Source of the DNA: Phallus indusiatus
Lineage: Eukaryota > Basidiomycota > Agaricomycetes > Phallales > Phallaceae
Assembly (NCBI GenBank): GCA_027605045.1
Contig: JAQFWX010000004.1
Coordinates: 3,334,107 to 3,398,106, forward strand
Direction: 5' to 3'
Length of the DNA stretch: 64,000 nt
Part shown: piece after piece, positions 1-11,230 of the stretch
Layout: each line of letters opens with the position of its first letter
How positions within the stretch are numbered: position 1 is the first letter of the stretch
Program-made: the position numbers and the translations under genes
The notes under the pieces: generated by a model
The model's database searches: none
What the model saw: only the letters and a program-made list of their open reading frames with translations
What the model was told of the DNA's origin: nothing

Positions 1-1230
1 CCGCTCCCGCTCCCTTTCGCGTGCTCGTTCTCGATCAACATGAGCATGCGAAAGAGAATGTGCCAAAGGCGGCGACGGCTTGATCGTCACATCCTCTTCC
101 ACCTCTTCCTGAACCGGAAGAGACCGATCTGGAGTACGTGCTTTCGTCACGAGCTGAGATCGTTCTCGTTCCCTCTCATCATAGCGGAATGGTGGACTGT
201 TGTCTCGTTTATTACTATTATGCGTGGGAGAAGGTTGAGATTCTCCTCCTACTCCTCCTACTGTCGATGCAGATGGAATTGAGACATATGGCGGAGAGCC
301 ACGTGAAAGAGTAACAGTCTGAGAAGAGGATGTTCTATCGGAGTAGAGAGGACGTTGGACCGGAGGTGGAGGAGGCTGTTGACCCGGAGACTGGGACTGA
401 GATTGACTAGACGGAGGAGGAGACTCGGCAGATTTGATTTGAGACGGGGGTTGAGGTAAAGGAGGACGGGTAGTAGTACGCCTTAGACTATCGCTCCGAC
501 GGGACTGAGGATTTGAGCCCCCCGCGGATCCACCTCCACCTCCGCTGCCACCGTTGGGACTGCCCAAGTCACCACCAGCATCCCTCAACAATGACGTGTC
601 TTTTTGATCTCTTCTCTCGCGCTCAATAATAGGCCCTTTCGGGATGGCAGGAGAAGGATCATGATGATGGTCAGCGTCCAAGTATTGTTCTGTTAATGAC
701 CATTCCTCGCGCAAGGCATTGAAACGTGTATCGATGTCTGATTCGACAAAGGAAGGAGGAGGGACTCGTTGAATTGATCGGGGATAAGCAGTTGCCGGTC
801 CCGGTGGAGATGATTGCTGCTGCTGTTGTTGCTGCTGTTGCTGTTGCTGCTGTGGTAGTGGTAGTGGCTGTGACTGAGGTTGTTGTGGCGGAGTGGTGTG
901 ACGTTGACTGATGTTGGTCGTCGAATCCTGAGGATCGTCCATGTGCGAATGGAGACTATTCAACAAAGATTGAGACACGTGTTGTTGCTGTTGTTGTTGC
1001 TGCTGCTGCTGTTGTTGTTGATTCTGTACGACGGTAGCTAATGGAGATGAGCGTCTTCTTGGAAAGGGTGGAAGTGAGGTTGATGAAGAGCTTGGCAGTG
1101 ATTGCTGTGGTTGGGAAGAGGAGGAAGACAAGGGGTGATTTTCGCCGGATTGAGTTGAGATGGACATGGGTATTGACATTCGACGTGCTTCCCTTAAGCT
1201 GCGTGTAGGAGAATCGTCGGGACGATCCAT
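1..1230 (-). CDS. Glutamine/proline/serine-rich protein, 3' end outside window (hypothetical)
   Basis: An open frame of 410 codons starts at the ATG complementary to 1228-1230 and runs off the left edge with no stop, so only the N-terminal part is seen. The protein is low complexity: an N-terminal Ser-rich stretch, two polyglutamine tracts of 11-12 residues (about residues 70-82 and 127-138) encoded by mixed CAA/CAG codons, then Pro/Ser/Gln-rich segments, a glycine run, and a final Arg/Glu-alternating stretch (RERERARERERER type) at the window edge. Between the tracts is a more ordinary segment containing FNALREEWSLTEQYLD. Such composition is typical of fungal transcription cofactors and signalling scaffolds, but I recognise no domain, and the diagnostic part may lie outside the window. 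The mixed codons argue for selection on the polyQ rather than a simple microsatellite. Confidence 0.7.
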   Translation of the reverse strand, partial: MDRPDDSPTRSLREARRMSIPMSISTQSGENHPLSSSSSQPQQSLPSSSSTSLPPFPRRRSSPLATVVQNQQQQQQQQQQQQQHVSQSLLNSLHSHMDDPQDSTTNISQRHTTPPQQPQSQPLPLPQQQQQQQQQQQQQSSPPGPATAYPRSIQRVPPPSFVESDIDTRFNALREEWSLTEQYLDADHHHDPSPAIPKGPIIERERRDQKDTSLLRDAGGDLGSPNGGSGGGGGSAGGSNPQSRRSDSLRRTTTRPPLPQPPSQIKSAESPPPSSQSQSQSPGQQPPPPPVQRPLYSDRTSSSQTVTLSRGSPPYVSIPSASTVGGVGGESQPSPTHNSNKRDNSPPFRYDERERERSQLVTKARTPDRSLPVQEEVEEDVTIKPSPPLAHSLSHAHVDRERARERERER

Positions 1231-1982
1231 AACTGTAGTAAACAAACCAAAAAATATATATAAAAAGGGCGCAGAGTCAGGACGTAAGAAAGGAAAGAGA
1301 AAAATAAATCCGCGCGCCACGAGCCTGGTTGTTTATTCTGGGAGGAATTGCGTATTCTCTGAGGAGCATGAAAAGACATGATCAGTTATGTTTGAGACGC
1401 AGCGACAAGAAGAGATAGAGGAAAAGAGAGAGAGAGGACGGGGAGGGAGTGGAAGGAAAGGAAGGAGAGAGAGAGAGAGAAGAGAGAAAAGGAATCGACC
1501 CTACAGGCAATTATTGACAAAGGGAGTAAATCGAGATAGCGTAAGATAAAGGCAGAGAGCTTGAGATGGCGGGGACAGGGCAGGGCATAGAGCTCGTGTC
1601 AACAGCGTTGCGGGCGCAAGGCAAGGCAAGGGCGAGGCGTGGAGGCGAGGCAGAGGCAGGGCCAAGGCAAATTTGTGTGATGAGACTGTCCGTTGATTTG
1701 TTTTTATTTCGTTATTTTGTCAACGAGGATTAATACCGAAATGGGAAGGTGGCCTCGAGGCAAAACGATTCACTGGCCAGAGGCATGCATCATGCATGAT
1801 CATTTGTGTGATTTGCTGTGATCCGACCTGCCGAGAAGAAACAAAAAAGAAACGGTCTCAAAACGCCTCGGGTGCAAAGAAAAAGAGAATCAAAAGAAAA
1901 GCAAAGTGGAATCTTTGTTCTTTCTTCTTGTCCACTTTCTAATCAATGTAGGATTACGTAGTACAAAAAAAATATTCCCAAA
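1231..1982. other. Intergenic region, purine-rich
   Basis: This is the shared upstream/downstream space between the polyQ gene and the GNAT gene. It contains a strongly purine-biased GA/AG tract (about 1400-1500) and GGCAAGGCAAGG-like short repeats (about 1610-1670). On the minus strand this is a pyrimidine-rich leader, common upstream of fungal start codons. I see no gene. Confidence 0.6.
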
Positions 1983-2783
1983 TTAGATCAAAGACACCTT
2001 CCGAGGCTCCCATATCATTCCTGGTACTCTGAACACTTTGCCAAGTGTATAGTATGGTTTGTCGCTCGTCACTATAAATCCCTTGCGAATATACATTGGA
2101 TACGCTTGAAGTCTATCACGAAATCAGAATAGCTTAGACAGAACACAAGAAAACACGCACCCTGCCTCGAGATACACAACCGCGTCATTCTTTCTGGCTT
2201 CTTCAGTCACGAAATCAACCAGTCTACTTGCAATCCCTCGTCCCTGCCATTCAGGTGCCACGCAAAGTATATTCACATACATCGCATCTCGTCCATATCC
2301 AACCCCACCTTCTCCAAACGTATCGTTATACTTGTCCGCGAACACGTTTAGCATCTTTGCGTCAATGTTCAAAACACGATGTCTACTCATGTACATGTAC
2401 ACTGGATATATCACCCTCGCCAAGATCCATTCCCAAACACTTCGTCGCCGTGGCTTTGTATCGTGCTTCCATCCGATAACCCCTGCTATCGTCTCTTCTT
2501 CTAGTTCTCCTCTTATCACGGTTGCCTTGTAGTAGTACGTCTCGCTCACGATGCGCAATTGAAACTGTTTCGCTTCATAACTTTGCCACTTGTCCAACAA
2601 CTCTTGCCCGTAATAATTCTGACGCCATGGAAACATGACTCGTAACCCGTCGGTCTTTTCAAAACTTGTCAGAAACACCCTCGCCAGATCGTTGGCGTCT
2701 CGTGGTCGGGCTGGCGAGATTTGGATATCTACTCTGTCTTTTCTCGGTGCTAGCTTGAGTTCGCTATCCCATTCTTCTGGCAT
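1983..2783 (-). CDS. GNAT-family N-acetyltransferase
   Basis: Two exons (2161-2783 and 1983-2112, joined across a 48-nt GTGCGT...TAG intron) give 250 aa. The acyl-CoA binding core is visible as VNILCVAPEWQGRGIASRLV (about residues 170-190). The WQGRGIASRL part is the GNAT motif A pattern (Q/R-x-x-G-x-G/A). The second exon supplies the expected C-terminal strand: LEAGLQAYPMYIRKGF resembles the 'A...Y.k.GF' ending of fungal GNATs. The intron is needed, because reading through it stops after 219 aa with a non-conserved tail. Proteins of this shape acetylate small molecules or peptides in the cytosol; the substrate cannot be inferred. The first ATG has a clean upstream region with no extending frame. 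Confidence 0.85.
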
Positions 2784-3571
2784 CGTTGTACGTTGGATGG
2801 GAAATATGGGTGTAATCTACGGGTATCGTACACCGAGGGGACTCGGCCGAGTACCTGACGGAAGGTCTCTCTACACCATATTGAGAGGATGAGAGGATTA
2901 CACTACAATGGTATGATACAATCGTCACTCCTCACTAGTACATACCTTAATATACATGTTAACAGCATCATTTTGGAGGTCTTTGCGCATACCCTCGCTC
3001 CGATTATCAACTGAATTCAATATCATCAAACGCCTCAACGCATCCCAACAACAATTGAAATTGACAATGGCTTCTGAACCCACCTACGAAACAGGCAGTA
3101 CTTCCACCTGTCACTTGCATTCACGATTCTCTTTCATAATCGGAGATGAAAACAAAGCACTTTGGATTATGCCAAATATGCGAGCCAATAACAGTCTTCC
3201 TTCACACACTGATCACATTACTCAAAAGGTTTGACAGTTGATGATCTTATATATATATTCAGAACAGGTACATACCGCAATTTAACATGAAATCTCATTC
3301 ATATCTCTCTCTCCCACACACACACTTCACAGCAGAACCAATTGTGTCTGGCTTCTAAGTCACCTTTCCGGAAACAAACAGGTCCACTATTCCATTTCGT
3401 TTTTTATATGGGTACTCGGAGCTTCTCCGATTCAATTTTTCCCTTTCCAATCAAAATTATGATATTCTCTTTCGGAAAGAAAATGGCGTAGCACCTGAGC
3501 CTAAAGAGCTTCAGTTAAAGTGAGTTCCCAGCTCAAGCCCTCCATACCCATCCTCACAAAAAACCGCTACG
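2784..3571. other. Divergent intergenic region
   Basis: This lies between the GNAT start (minus strand) and the hydrolase start (plus strand), so it probably holds both promoters. Short ORFs here lack recognisable composition. No repeat or RNA gene is seen. Confidence 0.5.
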
Positions 3572-4973
3572 ATGTCCACCCTAGTTGTCTCTCTACGTGA
3601 TGCTATTGCTATCTTTCTAGCTCTTGGAAGCGCAAGTAAGTTTAGATCACTTCAAACGTTTACATTGACAGAACCCCCTCACCCCATTTAGCTCTCCACT
3701 TCTCATTCGCCCTCATATCCTACCCATTCCTATCCCCATCCCGAAAACAACCCACACTAACACGCCATCTTTACCGCGCATTCGCAAGCCAATTGGTTAA
3801 CCATCTCAGCATCACCCAGCTTCAAAAAGTAGCACCGTCTTCCACCAAAACATATCAAAACTGGATCAAGAGTCAAGCGGTTAAACAAGGTGCTCCACGT
3901 AAAATCAACACTGAAGTTCTTGAAAAGGGACATGGTGCCAAGATTCATTGGGTTGGGAATGAGAGCGCTGTCAAGGTTATATTCTACTTACATAGTACGA
4001 TAATATTTCGCCTCGTTTCCCACTTGATATATATATATACCTGACCCTCGTCATTTTATAGGTGGTGGATTTGTCGCGCCTTTGAATGATGGACATATGA
4101 ATTTGGCAAACTTATTTCGTCGACATATTATCACTAAAAGCGAGGGTCGCGTAGACGTTAAAATTGCGTTTCTAGAGTACAGTGCGTTACTACTCTCCAA
4201 AGCATCTGGTATATCCGATTAACTTTTTTTACCTTTCAGCCTTAACGCCTCAAGCGACCTATCCAACCCAATTTCAACAAGCCATTCACGCCTTACATCA
4301 CATTCTCTCAACTCACAACATCTCACCGCGTAATCTGCTCATCTGCGGCGACTCCGCCGGCGGAATGCTTTCCATGCAAATCCTCTCACACCTTCTCCAT
4401 CCATACCCTTCACTACCGGTCATCTCAATTCCTCCGGATTCCCCTCCATTCGCTGGTATACTCGCCATGTCACCCTGGCTCGTTTTTGAAAGTGAATCGC
4501 CCTCGTACTATGACGATAAAGGATTAGACCTTCTTACATCGCGTCTTCTCAAATACTGGGCGGACTGCTTCAGAAAGGGAACGTGCATCGAGAACAATCA
4601 ACTCGAGTTGCTTAAAAAAGATGGTAGTGCTCCTGGATACTGGTCCGAACCTGGTAAAGCACCCGCAGAATGGTGGCACAACTCTTCCAACGTCGTTTCT
4701 CAAATTTTACTTACATCCGGTGCTTATGAAATTATGAATGATGATATTCAACGATTCGGAGATATACTCAAAAAAGCATCTGCGATTATCAACAAGGAGG
4801 GTGATGGAAAGGAGGGAGGACACGATTCGGACAAGTTTATTACGGTAATGACAGAACCGGCGGGGATGCATATCGGACCTACCGTTGACAGTACATTTTT
4901 GCGGCCCCCGACGGAGTTTACTAATATGATTACAGGGTGGGTTCATGAGCGATTGGCGGTGGCGGATGCTTAA
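3572..4973 (+). CDS. Alpha/beta hydrolase (HSL-like lipase/esterase, GDSAG type)
   Basis: Four exons (3572-3635, 3692-3994, 4062-4181, 4240-4973) keep frame and give 406 aa. An N-terminal hydrophobic helix (VVSLRDAIAIFLALG) suggests a signal anchor. The oxyanion-hole region reads FYLHSGGF (about residue 120), where the canonical HSL-family motif is HGGGF, so the first Gly is Ser here. The nucleophile elbow is GDSAGG (about residue 200), a full GxSxG motif, followed by LAMSPWL. A likely catalytic Asp lies in the ...NDD/DKF region, and the His is probably in PAGMHIGP near the C terminus. This matches fungal alpha/beta hydrolase-3 enzymes (lipases, steryl deacetylases), which cleave carboxyl esters. 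Substrate unknown. The second intron splits the oxyanion motif, so its exact residue depends on that splice choice. Confidence 0.85.
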
Positions 4974-5363
4974 GGCACACGGGTCACGCACATGCACTGG
5001 AAATACTCGGATATTGCGGGGCTTTATTCGGGTCGCCATCCCCTCCGAATTCTACGAAAAAAAGGGCTGTATATTAGGAAACTTTATCTTGTATCTTTTT
5101 GGAGGTTGGAAATTTTTGCTGCGGGTTTATGAATATGATTTTTCCCCCTCTTTAGTTCTTGTTCTGTCATCATACGGAATATCAACGTCATCATCAACTA
5201 AGTCTTCTCCATTTCAATTTTGACCCGGCCCCGGCGAGTCCGACGGCGTGACACCCTTGAGCGACGGACTGAAAGGATTGATGATGACCTCAGTCAGCAC
5301 TTCTATATGCGGATGATTAATTAACAAGAATGGAGTTTTTCTTTCTCATACAAAACCTATTAT

Positions 5364-5596
5364 ATACACGCCCAGGGAGGGAAAGCACGATTAATGGCGA
5401 AAAACAATGAAGTAGCAATTCTGTACTTATACAGTACTGTTTTCCACTGTTTGCACCGCTATCTTGGCACTTGAGCTCAGCAGTGATCGTGCGGCGTCGT
5501 ACTGGCATTTTGCCACCTCGAAAAGTCGCTTAACTTGGAGAGTTTCGGCATGATTTGTGTGCCGATGAAGAGCTTGAGGCTCCGACTGGAAGCAAG
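5364..5596 (+). repeat. Left arm of perfect 233-bp inverted repeat
   Basis: Compared base by base, this arm is the exact reverse complement of 5972-6204, with no mismatch. The outer end begins ATACACGCCCAGGGAGGG and the inner end finishes GACTGGAAGCAAG. The arms are separated by a 375-bp spacer. The outermost bases include a TA dinucleotide on both sides. No open reading frame with protein-like composition spans it. Confidence 0.95.
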
Positions 5597-5971
5597 TAGA
5601 AGCAAGTTTGCTAAGTCCCCACTTCTACTTCGACATCTTCCTTCGTACCACAAGTCATCCTTCCCCTCGTGAACAACAATAGGCATGTGCGGTTGGGATA
5701 TCTGATTGGTCAACAGAAGATGGATGAGGGTTAGTGGGTTGTTAACCTCTTCTGATCTGCTACGTTAGAGATTGGGTCACCCTGTGGATGTGAGGACTAC
5801 ACATTGGTACATGAAGCTTGAAGCTTAGCGTATTGTTGAATGGTGTTACTTCACTGTGTTTAGATACTACCTGGAGTAACTAAGCTCTTGTTTGTTCAAC
5901 TTTCCAGTGGATTATTACAATTTATCCTTTTACTTTAAGAGAAAAATTGGTTTGATTCTGTGCTTACAAAC

Positions 5972-6204
5972 CTTGCTTCCAGTCGGAGCCTCAAGCTCTT
6001 CATCGGCACACAAATCATGCCGAAACTCTCCAAGTTAAGCGACTTTTCGAGGTGGCAAAATGCCAGTACGACGCCGCACGATCACTGCTGAGCTCAAGTG
6101 CCAAGATAGCGGTGCAAACAGTGGAAAACAGTACTGTATAAGTACAGAATTGCTACTTCATTGTTTTTCGCCATTAATCGTGCTTTCCCTCCCTGGGCGT
6201 GTAT
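5972..6204 (-). repeat. Right arm of perfect 233-bp inverted repeat
   Basis: Exact reverse complement of 5364-5596. Together with the spacer the structure covers 841 bp. It could be a non-autonomous fold-back element or a recent inverted duplication. Transcription through it would yield a long hairpin RNA. Confidence 0.95.
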
Positions 6205-7049
6205 CCATTTATAATTGATTATTCCAACACCTTTCTATCGAGATCGTGATCTTCGAATGTCGGGCACACCATCAAATATAACCACGTTGAACGTCATTTC
6301 AAAAAAAAAAAAGAAAAGGAAATAAATTGGAGCAATTTTCTTGGGTAATTCGTGACGGAAGATAAAAATAAAATAAATATCAAAAAAATTGAAAGCCCTG
6401 AGCTGAATTTAGCTTCGAAAGGAAAATATAAGGGGAGTGAGCCGAGAACAATTGCAAACGGAGGATGACAAATCTTGCCCCGTCGCTCTCAGAGAGTATA
6501 ATACATATGTAGGTGGCTGTACTTTATGATGGGATGAACCCTAGCGGATGTGAGCCGGAGAATCAGTATCCACTTTGATGTGATATGACTACTAAACGAT
6601 CAGCGAATCAGAATTAGAATTTTTCCAGAGTAAAAACTCGAGGGCGAAGAAAACACAAAATTTGAACTAGTTGAAACTATGTATATACATGTAGCTCGGG
6701 CGTCCTATAAATACACTACAAAACTCGATATAGTAAATACGAAGAGTTAGTAGCAATGATATAAAGTTGAGTAATCTAAGGAAACAGTAGTTATGCCTAT
6801 ATAACGTAATAGTATATTAGATCAAAGCGAGGAAACCAGGAGAAGAAAGCCCAAAGAAACTATTAGTTAAATAAAAAACCACGAAACAGAGAAGAATAAA
6901 GAATATTTAAATGGATACAGCTTCGATTTTGAGTCGGGATATCTATAAGGATGTGTATTGTAGGACAGGAAAATTGTTTGTTTGGATGCCGTGTGAGGGT
7001 ATACATATATATGTAGATGAATGCTGAAGAGACTTTGATCGATGATAAT

Positions 7050-7997
7050 CTAGTCTTCATCCGGACCGGTGTAGTTTTCATGGGCTTTGCGATAATGTCT
7101 TCGCATATTTGATGGAACACTGAATGATTTGCCACAACCAGGGTAAGGACAAACGTGTGCTATTAAAAAAAGAGCAAGTCAACATAAGGACAATGTGCGA
7201 GTGTGAAGAGGAAACACGTACCTCGCTCTTCGCTGTGTACCACTTCATGAGTCTATAAAAAAATTCATGATTCATTTTTCTTGGACTTGAACCAAAAAAA
7301 AAACGCACCCTAAGACTTGAAGGTCTCGCAAATCGTTTGCCACAAACGGGACAAGCGTATCGTTTAGAACTATCGTCACCTTCTTCTTCCTCATCAGCTG
7401 CTGCTGTCGCATGTCTTCTTCCTGCGTCAGCACGCGTAGAGCGTAAAATGCCTTGCGAACGGGAAGAAGTTGAGGCGTGCACTAAACCTTCGGAACTGGG
7501 ACGGAAGACATCAAAGGAATAAGGTGGTGCACCAGAAGAATGTTGTTGTTGTTGTCCGCGATAATAAGACTGCTGAGCGTGAGCGTGGTGTCCGGCAGAG
7601 CCACCACGGGATGGAGTATTGTACCCGGTCGTATGTGCATGATACTGTTGTTGTTGGTGCTGTCCGGCGATAGGGGCCAGTGTGGGTCCGGTCTGAGGCC
7701 AAGTATTCTAAATTAGTGACATAATGAGTTTTTTCTTTTTGTTTTACGCGTATAGGTTTTTAATCCAAGGTGAACGTACCCTTCCTGAGCGTGCAGATGG
7801 ATCGGCTTGGGGTAATGCGCGACCCATAGCATCGAAGGAATATGCACTCTCATCGAATTGGTCTAATAGAAAAACACAAGGTCCACAATTAAATTTTTAT
7901 TTTTCTGAAGTTCAAGGTATATATTACCTGGTAGGAGATCGCGGATGGAGGGGAGCTGTGTGCTACCTTGTGAACGGCGGTGATCTTGAGAGGACAT
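7050..7997 (-). CDS. C2H2 zinc-finger transcription factor (two fingers, C-terminal)
   Basis: Five exons (7928-7997, 7780-7862, 7309-7707, 7222-7252, 7050-7159) keep frame and give 230 aa. The N-terminal two thirds is Gln/His/Ser-rich. The C terminus carries two adjacent fingers: finger 1 begins YACPVCGKRFARPSSL and ends H-x4-H, and finger 2 is CPYPGCGKSFSVPSNMRRH with a final H. Introns interrupt finger 1 and the linker, which is why no single frame shows both. The finger pair is clearly paralogous to that of the gene at 10096-11230 (shared RPSSL and FSV.SNMRRH.RK.H). It is probably a nuclear sequence-specific regulator; targets unknown. The two genes are divergently oriented, 2.1 kb apart. 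Confidence 0.88.
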
Positions 7998-10095
7998 TTT
8001 TTTTATCGTCGAGGAAGGAGACTCGGAAACAGATATTGAGTTTGGAGGACGGCGAAGTAGAGATGTGTTGAACGGGATTTGGGGTGATGAGAAAGAAGAA
8101 GAGGCATTATTCCATGTTCTTTAAATATACCAACGAGACAGAGAAAGGAACGCTAACGTTACTGCAAAAAAGCGAGAGCAGCGCCACAAAAATAAAAGCC
8201 CAAAGTACTGCAAGACAATCTAGAGAGGCTGAAATCCGAATCAGATAAGGAATGCGTCACTAAACATCACCGAAGAAGAATGAAGGCTGAATATTCCCGG
8301 AGGAGCAGTCCGCAAAAGGATTTTTTTTTTCAGTTTTTTGTTTTTGCCTTTGAACAAGGTGAGGGGTAACACCGGAACATTGGGATTTCCTATAGCCGGG
8401 GAATCCGCCCAAAGAGGAGAGGTTAATTAATGTAATAACTGCCGATTATTTTTCGGTCTACACATCTGTCGGATCGCGATCGCGAGATGGGCAGGCTTGG
8501 TTGTTGTTGATAGGAGAACTAAAAATAAGCAGCCGTTTTGGAGACGTAATGAAATTAAAGTAGACTCCAGGTCCACATTGGCTTGTTGTCCTCGCACAGC
8601 TTAGGGTATGACACAGCTAAAGAGGGATGGTAACGCGCTCAGCCTAATATCAGGCAAGAATCAGTTGAAACTAGGACGACCTTATGACGGGAACAAAGAT
8701 AAAGTAACGTATCATTTCTTTTCGTTCCCTGAGGAGGAGGAAGAGGAGGAGGATTCAAGGGAAGAGGGACATGGACGTGTCGCGCGACAAAGCACTCTGG
8801 CTGTACTTGGAAAAACGAACTGCAACTTTACTGCTGACCTAATCCGTGAACTTTACTTAATCAGTGATGGCACGTGCACGTGAATTTCGTCCGGATAAGG
8901 ATAACGGCGTAGATGCAGATCCAACTTCCTGGGCTCATCTTACCCCTCCTTGCACCTGTACATTTGTCATGTCAAGGCTCTTCACTCTCAACGCCATCCA
9001 TGACGGTCGCTAGGCAGCCTAAATATTTGCTATTCGACCCAAACAAAAAAGCGAGGCACTACTCGCAGCAAGGGCGTGCAAATCACTTCATAGACTCAGT
9101 TCGGTCATGGCGGTCAACTGAAAAACTAGGCTTTTACGACCATCAGATACCAAAAAAGGTACGCACCTTGTTCAGCATGCAATAACCAATGCTAAACAAT
9201 CATCTGCGTTTTTCGAAGTGATCAAACGGGAAAGCCCAAGTCTGATCCGGCTGCTGCTTCGCAAGCAAAGTGCTTCTTATGGAAACAAGAAAAACAAGAG
9301 AGAGAGGAGAAAAAAATCATGCTCAATCAATGGTAGAGCGATTTTTTGTGGCTTGGTTGCTGCGTTTTGCGCCGCCGTTTGCGTAGATGTTTCCCCTAAG
9401 ATTATCGCGCGTCGCAATTATCGGATTTTGACTCCTTGTTTGTCTCATCCATCCGATCGGAAATGGGAAATGCAATACAGAAAAAGCGAGAGCGACGGCT
9501 CTCACTTCCCATGCCTGAGGATCACTAGAGATCAGTTCGCTTATACACTACTCGTGAGCAGTTATGTAATCCAATTTTTTCCCTGGGAAGAACCGCACCG
9601 GCGTATCCATACGGCGAGAATCACAGGCGACCCATGCATTCTTGCTTAGGTAGCAATCAAATCTTATCAAACCGCCGTTGGTTAATAGGTTGGAATTTAT
9701 TTTTGATTCTGACTCGTTTAACTCAATTATGATCATTTTCTTCGTTCATCCAAAATATCTCTCTTTAGCTTTCAATGGAAACCATGACCTTCAACAGCCC
9801 GATCCCAACTTAACTCTCTGCACAGCCCTTATGCGGTTTCTCTCTCCATCAATGCTGTGACGGGCTTGTCGTTGTCAACAAGCATCAACACTTTTATAAG
9901 ATACAAGATTGCTGGAACCCCGCCCTCGTTATCCCAAACACCCCATGTTTTAATTCCTCCCCCTCCCCGTCACCATCATTCTTCTCTTCTCTTCCTCTCA
10001 AACCCGACCTTACCTCCCCTTATATATATCCATATTCACTTATTCCTTTTAATCTGTTATCATCATTCAGGCGCAAGTTCAAGTTCATTGCTAAT
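7998..10095. other. Divergent intergenic region between two zinc-finger genes
   Basis: This 2.1-kb region separates the start codons of the two paralogous C2H2 genes and must contain both promoters. Open frames inside it (for example 9218-9649) have no recognisable domain or codon pattern. Pyrimidine-rich sequence and a TATA-like run precede the right-hand gene. Confidence 0.55.
10021..10029 (+). promoter_or_regulatory. TATA-like element upstream of zinc-finger gene
   Basis: TATATATAT lies about 67-75 bp upstream of the ATG at 10096 and follows a C/T-rich stretch, the usual layout of a TATA-type fungal promoter. Position and sequence only; no transcript evidence. Confidence 0.4.
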
Positions 10096-11230
10096 ATGGA
10101 CCCTAGGCCTCCTCCTCCCGGCGTAGTGCCGCAAACGCTGCCTCCTATCCATACTGTACTAGGCGATCAACTGAGACTTCCCGCTTCCGTCTCGCATTCT
10201 CCACATTCTTCTTCAAGTTATGCCTCTTTCTACACTTGTGAAGATGGTGGTGATACGTCACCTGAACCTACTGGGAGTAGCAGTAATAGATGGTCCATGG
10301 TAAGCTTTCAAATGTCTGGCACCGTTTTTCTCTTGTTCTCATCGCTCAAATAAATACAATTCCATCACTTCCTAGAATAAGAGACAACGCGCCTTTACCA
10401 TCCCCTTACCACCTCTTGTAACCCCATCACCTGGCCTGCACCCTCCCTTCCCACCGAAAACGTATTCTCTCCCAGCTACCCCAGTCCCTTCTGGTAGTCC
10501 TAAAGATTCCGAGAGTCGAGAGGGAAGCGGTGTATCCCTAGCTCCAATACTACGCAAGCAGCCCAAATCTGTTGGAGGAGCTGGTTCAGAACCTCAAGCT
10601 CAAGTTCCAGCCGCCCCATCCTTTTCCTATTCGATATTGCGTCCATCGCCTTCGGGAGAACTAATCACAGCACCACAAATCAAACGTGGTCGCAGACAAA
10701 AGAAGAATAGTGCTCAGGGTGCTGCGGGTCAGTCCTCAGTATCCCAACGGAGGCACGTCTGTTCGATCTGTCAGAAGACGTTCAATCGTCCGAGCAGTCT
10801 GCAAACGCATTTGAGTGTTCATACGGGATCACGGCCATATGAATGTCTCCATCCGACATGCACCAAGGTCTTTAGTGTGGCCTCGAATATGCGCCGTCAC
10901 TTTCGAAAGCACCATACTCATCACCAACAACAACACCATCAACACCACAGCGGAACAACACTGTTGGCAGTTAGAGATGTTGCCCAACAAACTCTAAGCC
11001 GAAACGATGAGTCACTTGCATCTTCAGATGGCGATGGCGATGGAGATGGTGGCGACGGTGGTGATGATGATGCATCTCAGATGGAAATGGACGTGGACTC
11101 GACTCACCAAGAAGGCGGCCAATCGTCGTCATCGTTGATAGTACTACCACGTCTAAGCGCCGAACACCATCGAGATGCACGATCCGCCCAAGATGAAGAA
11201 CAATTGCATCACGGCCGCTGGCTTTATTGA
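10096..11230 (+). CDS. C2H2 zinc-finger transcription factor (two fingers, central)
   Basis: Two exons (10096-10299 and 10376-11230, 76-nt GTAAGC...TAG intron) give 352 aa. The N-terminal half is Pro/Ser-rich, followed by a basic patch KRGRRQKK (about residue 170) that may act as a nuclear localisation signal. The fingers begin HVCSICQKTFNRPSSL (about residue 196) and ECLHPTCTKVFSVASNMRRH (about residue 223). After them come a His/Gln-rich tract and an acidic Asp/Gly tract (GDGDGDGGDGGDDD), a plausible activation region. The finger module is shared with the gene at 7050-7997, while the flanks are unrelated, as expected for diverged regulators. It probably acts in the nucleus on DNA. Confidence 0.88.

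Larger units (their letters stand above)
4974..7049. other. Gene-free region containing a long inverted repeat
   Basis: Apart from the inverted repeat at 5364-6204 no coding sequence is supported. The distal half (6300-7000) is A/T-rich and probably includes the 3' UTR of the zinc-finger gene that ends at 7050. Confidence 0.5.

Noticed and set aside
5317..5713. Overlapping minus-strand frames of 63 and 78 aa
   Set aside because: They lie on the inverted-repeat arm and are mirrored by frames in the other arm. Composition is not protein-like.
9218..9649. 143-aa open frame between the zinc-finger genes
   Set aside because: No domain, no splice partners, no signal peptide, and a competing frame on the other strand. 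Treated as chance.
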